Translations under genes and position numbers: made by a program
The notes under the pieces: model-generated
Database searches by the model: none
Told to the model about the DNA's origin: nothing
What the model saw: only the letters and a program-made list of their open reading frames with translations
Shown here: piece after piece, positions 61,363 through 64,000 of the stretch
Layout: each line of letters begins with the position of its first letter
Numbering within the stretch: position 1 is the first letter of the stretch
Origin: Segatella maculosa DSM 19339 = JCM 15638
GTDB taxonomy: Bacteria; Bacteroidota; Bacteroidia; Bacteroidales; Bacteroidaceae
Reading direction: 5' to 3'
Assembly (NCBI RefSeq): GCF_000382385.1
Contig: NZ_KB908329.1
Location: forward strand, 40,661 to 104,660
Length of the DNA: 64,000 bases

Positions 61363-62608
61363 CGAGACCTCTGCAAAACTCATTGTTCAAGATTTGCTCA
61401 TTTCATCATATTTTTGTACCTTTATAGTATGAAACAATGTCCTTCTTCTCCGAGTTTTGCTGACCTAATAGTTGGTCATCGTAAGGTTAAACAGACCTTT
61501 TTCTTTCAAATTGATCAGATAATCGACTGGAATCCCATTCGTGGACTTATTGAAATTGCTTACACCAAAGGCAACCGTCCCACTGGTCGTCCAAGCTATG
61601 ACAGCCTTGTGTTGTTCAAGACCGAGCTTCTTCGTACATGGTATGGCTTGAGTGACGGCGAGGTCGAAGAGCAGGTAAATGACCGTCTGTCCTTCAGTCG
61701 CTTTGTTGGTTTAGGATTGGATGACTGTGCTCCAGATAGTACAACCGTATGCCGTTTCCGTAATATTTTGGTTGAAGCCGACCTTTACGACAATGTGCTG
61801 CAAGAGATAAATCGCCAGTTAGAGTTGGCTGGTGTTTTGGTTAAGCGTGGTGCCATCGTTGATGCAAGTATCACGGATAGTCCTCGTCGACCTCGCGGCC
61901 GTAAGGAATACGAAGTAGTTGAGGATCGCAATGAGGAATCAGGCAGGGATGTTGCAGAAAAGGCAATGGTTAAAGAGATCGTCAAGCCCAATGTTGATGG
62001 TGAAGCACGTTGGGTAAAGAAGATGGGGAAGCTACACTTCGGTTACAAGCGACATTCGGTTACAGATGAGAACGGTTTGGTGATAGCCGAGGAAACCACA
62101 CCGGCTAACGAAAGTGACATCAAACATTTGGAAAAGCCATTAGAAAAAGCCAAACTTCCACAAGTTACACCTGTTTATGCCGACAAGGGTTATGATTCCA
62201 CAGCAAACAAGGATGTACTCAAACGTATGAAACTCAAGAGTCGTATCATGCACAAAGGAGTAAGGGGACGTAAGCTAACGGAAAGAGAGCAGCATGTTAA
62301 TGTAGCCATCAGCAAGACACGGTACAAAGTGGAACGTACCTTTGGTTCTATTCACAGATGGTTTCATGGTGGGATAGCCAGATATGTAGGTTTAGCTAAG
62401 ACTCACGCACAACACATCATGGAGGCTATTGCCTACAATTTATATCGAACTCCAGGGATAATTGTGTCTAATTCTCTCAAATAAGGGGAGAATATGAGAT
62501 GAAATAGAGCATATACAGCCTAAAAATCAAAAATATAGACTGCAGGTGAGCCAATAGTGCTCAAAAACAAGAATGATAGAGAATGAGGTAAGGTATTGCA
62601 GAGGTCTC
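61363..62608. mobile_element. IS5-family insertion sequence
   Basis: About 1246 bases. The inverted ends GAGACCTCTGCAA (61364-61376) and TTGCAGAGGTCTC (62596-62608) are exact. AATC stands on both sides (61359-61362 and 62609-62612), a possible 4-base target duplication. It holds one complete transposase gene. Confidence 0.85.
61429..62484 (+). CDS. IS5-family DDE transposase
   Basis: 351 residues from the ATG at 61429 (MKQCPSSPSFADL); a longer frame starts outside the IS. The DDE triad is readable: Asp in GAIVDASITDSP, Asp in PVYADKGYDST and Glu in YKVERTFGSIHRWF, in the IS5 order. The N-terminal GRPSYDSLVLFKTELLRTWY and LSDGEVEEQVNDRLSF blocks are typical. It looks intact and could be active. 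Confidence 0.95.
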   Translation: MKQCPSSPSFADLIVGHRKVKQTFFFQIDQIIDWNPIRGLIEIAYTKGNRPTGRPSYDSLVLFKTELLRTWYGLSDGEVEEQVNDRLSFSRFVGLGLDDCAPDSTTVCRFRNILVEADLYDNVLQEINRQLELAGVLVKRGAIVDASITDSPRRPRGRKEYEVVEDRNEESGRDVAEKAMVKEIVKPNVDGEARWVKKMGKLHFGYKRHSVTDENGLVIAEETTPANESDIKHLEKPLEKAKLPQVTPVYADKGYDSTANKDVLKRMKLKSRIMHKGVRGRKLTEREQHVNVAISKTRYKVERTFGSIHRWFHGGIARYVGLAKTHAQHIMEAIAYNLYRTPGIIVSNSLK

Positions 62609-62696
62609 AATCAACGACTTCACTCACTCCTACCTGGCCATAGCTGAACTTTTTAGGGAACACTGTTAGTCCTAACATCATCACGCAGAAAGATAA

Positions 62697-63398
62697 TTAT
62701 GAGTGCTTATTGTTCAAACGTGTCAAGCGCAGAACTGTTTCCTTCCACGGTATATACCAGATGACGAGCCAGGAGACAAACACCACTACATAAATGGCAA
62801 TAATGTCTGGAGAGAAACTGAAATAACCTTGGTTTGAAAAATTGAACAGGGTATGGAAACACGCACAGGCCGTTAGGCTTCTTGTGTCGCGGGCAATATT
62901 GCCAATACCCCAAGCTCCGAGAAGCAACACGCCGAAGAAGATTAGGCCTCCTATATCGAACCTTATGGCAATGTGCCAGAAAAACCACATGGTGGCAATG
63001 AGAAAATTGCTTGAGACGCGGTTCATGTCCATCAGTTCTCCTTGCAGATAACCTCTCCATCCGACTTCTTCAAGCAGCGAATAAATGAGCGTACCCATCA
63101 GAATAAGGCTCAGGTTTCGGTCAAGCAAGAAGCATATGACGAGGGGAATGGCAAACGTGAAGACAGACTTTATGACCGACTTGCCCGTGAGGGTGCAATA
63201 TAATTTGCGCTTGAATATCAATACAGCTACCAGGGCTCCCAGACAAGGCCCGATGCCTTGTGCCCACACCCGAAGCCAGCCAATAAAAGGGCTGGCAACA
63301 AAGTCCCAATACCTCAACACAATTGCTCGGATGAGTACTGCAATTACATAGAATAAAGCGATTGCCTTCCATTTGATTCCTGGTGTTTTTGTATTCAT
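62697..63398 (-). CDS. CPBP-family intramembrane metalloprotease
   Basis: 233 residues with about six to seven membrane segments. CPBP/Abi motifs are complete: EExxxR in SLLEEVGWRGYL, the FxxxH-type motif in MWFFWHI and the later HxxxN in CFHTLFN. Such proteases cleave prenylated or other membrane substrates, and many serve in bacteriocin self-immunity. It is downstream of, and on the same strand as, the IS4-family transposase, whose end lies only a few bases before its start, so its normal promoter may be lost or replaced by the IS. Confidence 0.9.
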   Translation of the reverse strand: MNTKTPGIKWKAIALFYVIAVLIRAIVLRYWDFVASPFIGWLRVWAQGIGPCLGALVAVLIFKRKLYCTLTGKSVIKSVFTFAIPLVICFLLDRNLSLILMGTLIYSLLEEVGWRGYLQGELMDMNRVSSNFLIATMWFFWHIAIRFDIGGLIFFGVLLLGAWGIGNIARDTRSLTACACFHTLFNFSNQGYFSFSPDIIAIYVVVFVSWLVIWYIPWKETVLRLTRLNNKHS

Positions 63399-63403
63399 TT
63401 TGC

Positions 63404-64000
63404 ACTACTGTCCGGTTAAATTTCACCAAAGCGAAAGTTGGCGGTCATTTTCTGGGTTTTGATTAATAATTGTTTTATCAAATAGTTCATTCAACGGAGT
63501 CCTCTCAAAGAGAACTTGTCCGATGACGTTAGAGAATATGTAAAGATTTTGCTTAATATGATACATCTTCAAAGCAATAATAAGAAGCAGATAATCGCAG
63601 ATAGCTATCCATATTTGCGTAAAGACTGCATTCTGGGTTGTTCCATAGAATGACTTGATATGCAAGTGCTGCTTGATCCATTTGAAGAACGTCTCGATAG
63701 TCCAACGCTCTCGGTAGAGTTCTGCAATGGTAATTGCTGGAAGGATGAAGTCATTCGTCAAGAATCGATACACAACGTTCTGAGCATAGTCTTCATATGT
63801 AACCAATCGCAACACGTCTGGATATTTCTTGGCAGTCAAGAGACCAGTGAGACTGATAGTTTCATCAGAGATGACACCAGTCTGCCTATCAACCACTCTT
63901 GTCTCGAAAACATTGTACTTCATATTATCCTTTGCTCGGGTAACAAAGTATGCATGTTGTTGTTGAAAGATTCGGAACAGCCGATCAAAATCGACATATC
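63404..64000 (-). mobile_element. IS4-family insertion sequence, right part cut by the window edge
   Basis: The left end lies close to the sequence ACTGTCCGGTTAAATTT at 63404-63422, directly before the CPBP start at 63398. The rest runs off the right edge, so the other inverted end and the target duplication are not visible. Confidence 0.65.
63423..64000 (-). CDS. IS4-family DDE transposase, N-terminus beyond window
   Basis: About 192 residues of the C-terminal part; the frame is open to the right edge. The YREK signature of IS4 (Y-x2-R-x3-E-x6-K) is seen in YRERWTIETFFKWIK, with Glu as the third catalytic residue. Preceding strands (VDFDRLFRIFQQQHAYFVTR) fit the family. The N-terminal aspartates lie outside the window. 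Confidence 0.9.
   Translation of the reverse strand, partial: YVDFDRLFRIFQQQHAYFVTRAKDNMKYNVFETRVVDRQTGVISDETISLTGLLTAKKYPDVLRLVTYEDYAQNVVYRFLTNDFILPAITIAELYRERWTIETFFKWIKQHLHIKSFYGTTQNAVFTQIWIAICDYLLLIIALKMYHIKQNLYIFSNVIGQVLFERTPLNELFDKTIINQNPENDRQLSLW

Larger units (their letters stand above)
61336..62650 (+). pseudogene. Short ORF split by the IS5-family insertion
   Basis: An ATG at 61336 begins MLATRIIKI, then the IS interrupts. Removing the IS and one AATC copy lets the frame run on as NDFTHSYLAIAELFREHC to a TAG. The restored frame of 27 codons is open across the junction, which supports an authentic interruption. The product is unknown and very short; it may itself be the start of a longer decayed gene. 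Confidence 0.4.

Overview
The window looks like a chromosome segment of a Bacteroidales bacterium, most likely a Prevotella-type organism. Evidence: promoters carry the Bacteroidetes -7 motif TAnnTTTG ahead of many genes, genes lack obvious Shine-Dalgarno sites, there is a type III glutamine synthetase, a CarboxypepD_reg-type outer-membrane barrel protein, Bacteroidetes-style mobilizable elements, and intergenic spaces full of palindromic repeats. The species is not determinable from what I can see.

Positions 1-41 kb are mostly resident chromosome. From left to right: a TerB-like/coiled-coil membrane pair; an M16 protease; glnN; a Bro-N protein; a cupin between two HxlR regulators; an outer-membrane barrel protein; a small lipoprotein; envelope transport genes (lptB, mlaE-mlaF); queF; a large repeat-filled gap (16.7-18.1 kb); sulfur assimilation (cysK, metY); an AAA ATPase + DUF4435 (Toprim-like) pair followed by an unusual short sigma-70 factor; a TPR-like protein and a DUF3142-like lipoprotein; an operon of pseudouridine synthase-asnS-trpS; purB; a cation/proton antiporter with lolD; SIMPL, DMT and GDPD proteins; and a GH3 glycosidase whose signal peptide is in frame only behind an ATA codon.

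From about 41.7 kb composition and gene content change. Element 1 (from 41683) has a tyrosine integrase, a DUF4143 ATPase, an unknown protein, an excisionase-like HTH protein, a RepA-like ATPase with a premature stop, a Toprim-type primase-like protein, an oriT-like region and a MobV relaxase. Behind it is a compact five-gene operon (50401-54667): WYL regulator, PD-(D/E)XK nuclease, metallo-beta-lactamase/beta-CASP nuclease, second PD-(D/E)XK protein and metallophosphoesterase. It is the best candidate here for an undescribed (probably anti-phage or anti-plasmid) system. At 54852-54897 lies the 3' half of a tRNA with a CAU anticodon next to its own terminator, which marks the attachment site of element 2. 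Element 2 continues with a second tyrosine integrase preceded by four 11-bp-spaced repeats, an AlbA_2/Schlafen-like regulator, a membrane protein, an HTH protein, a DUF6291-like protein and a DnaC-like ATPase, then iteron-like repeats. It is broken by an IS5-family insertion and followed by a CPBP protease and an IS4-family transposase running off the right edge.

Noncoding content is unusually rich: at least four dispersed repeat families, a 41-bp tandem array of 14 units, two adjoining 22-bp arrays, a candidate structured RNA at 1108-1365, and several strong hairpins. All family names rest on reading motifs by eye; no database search was possible.
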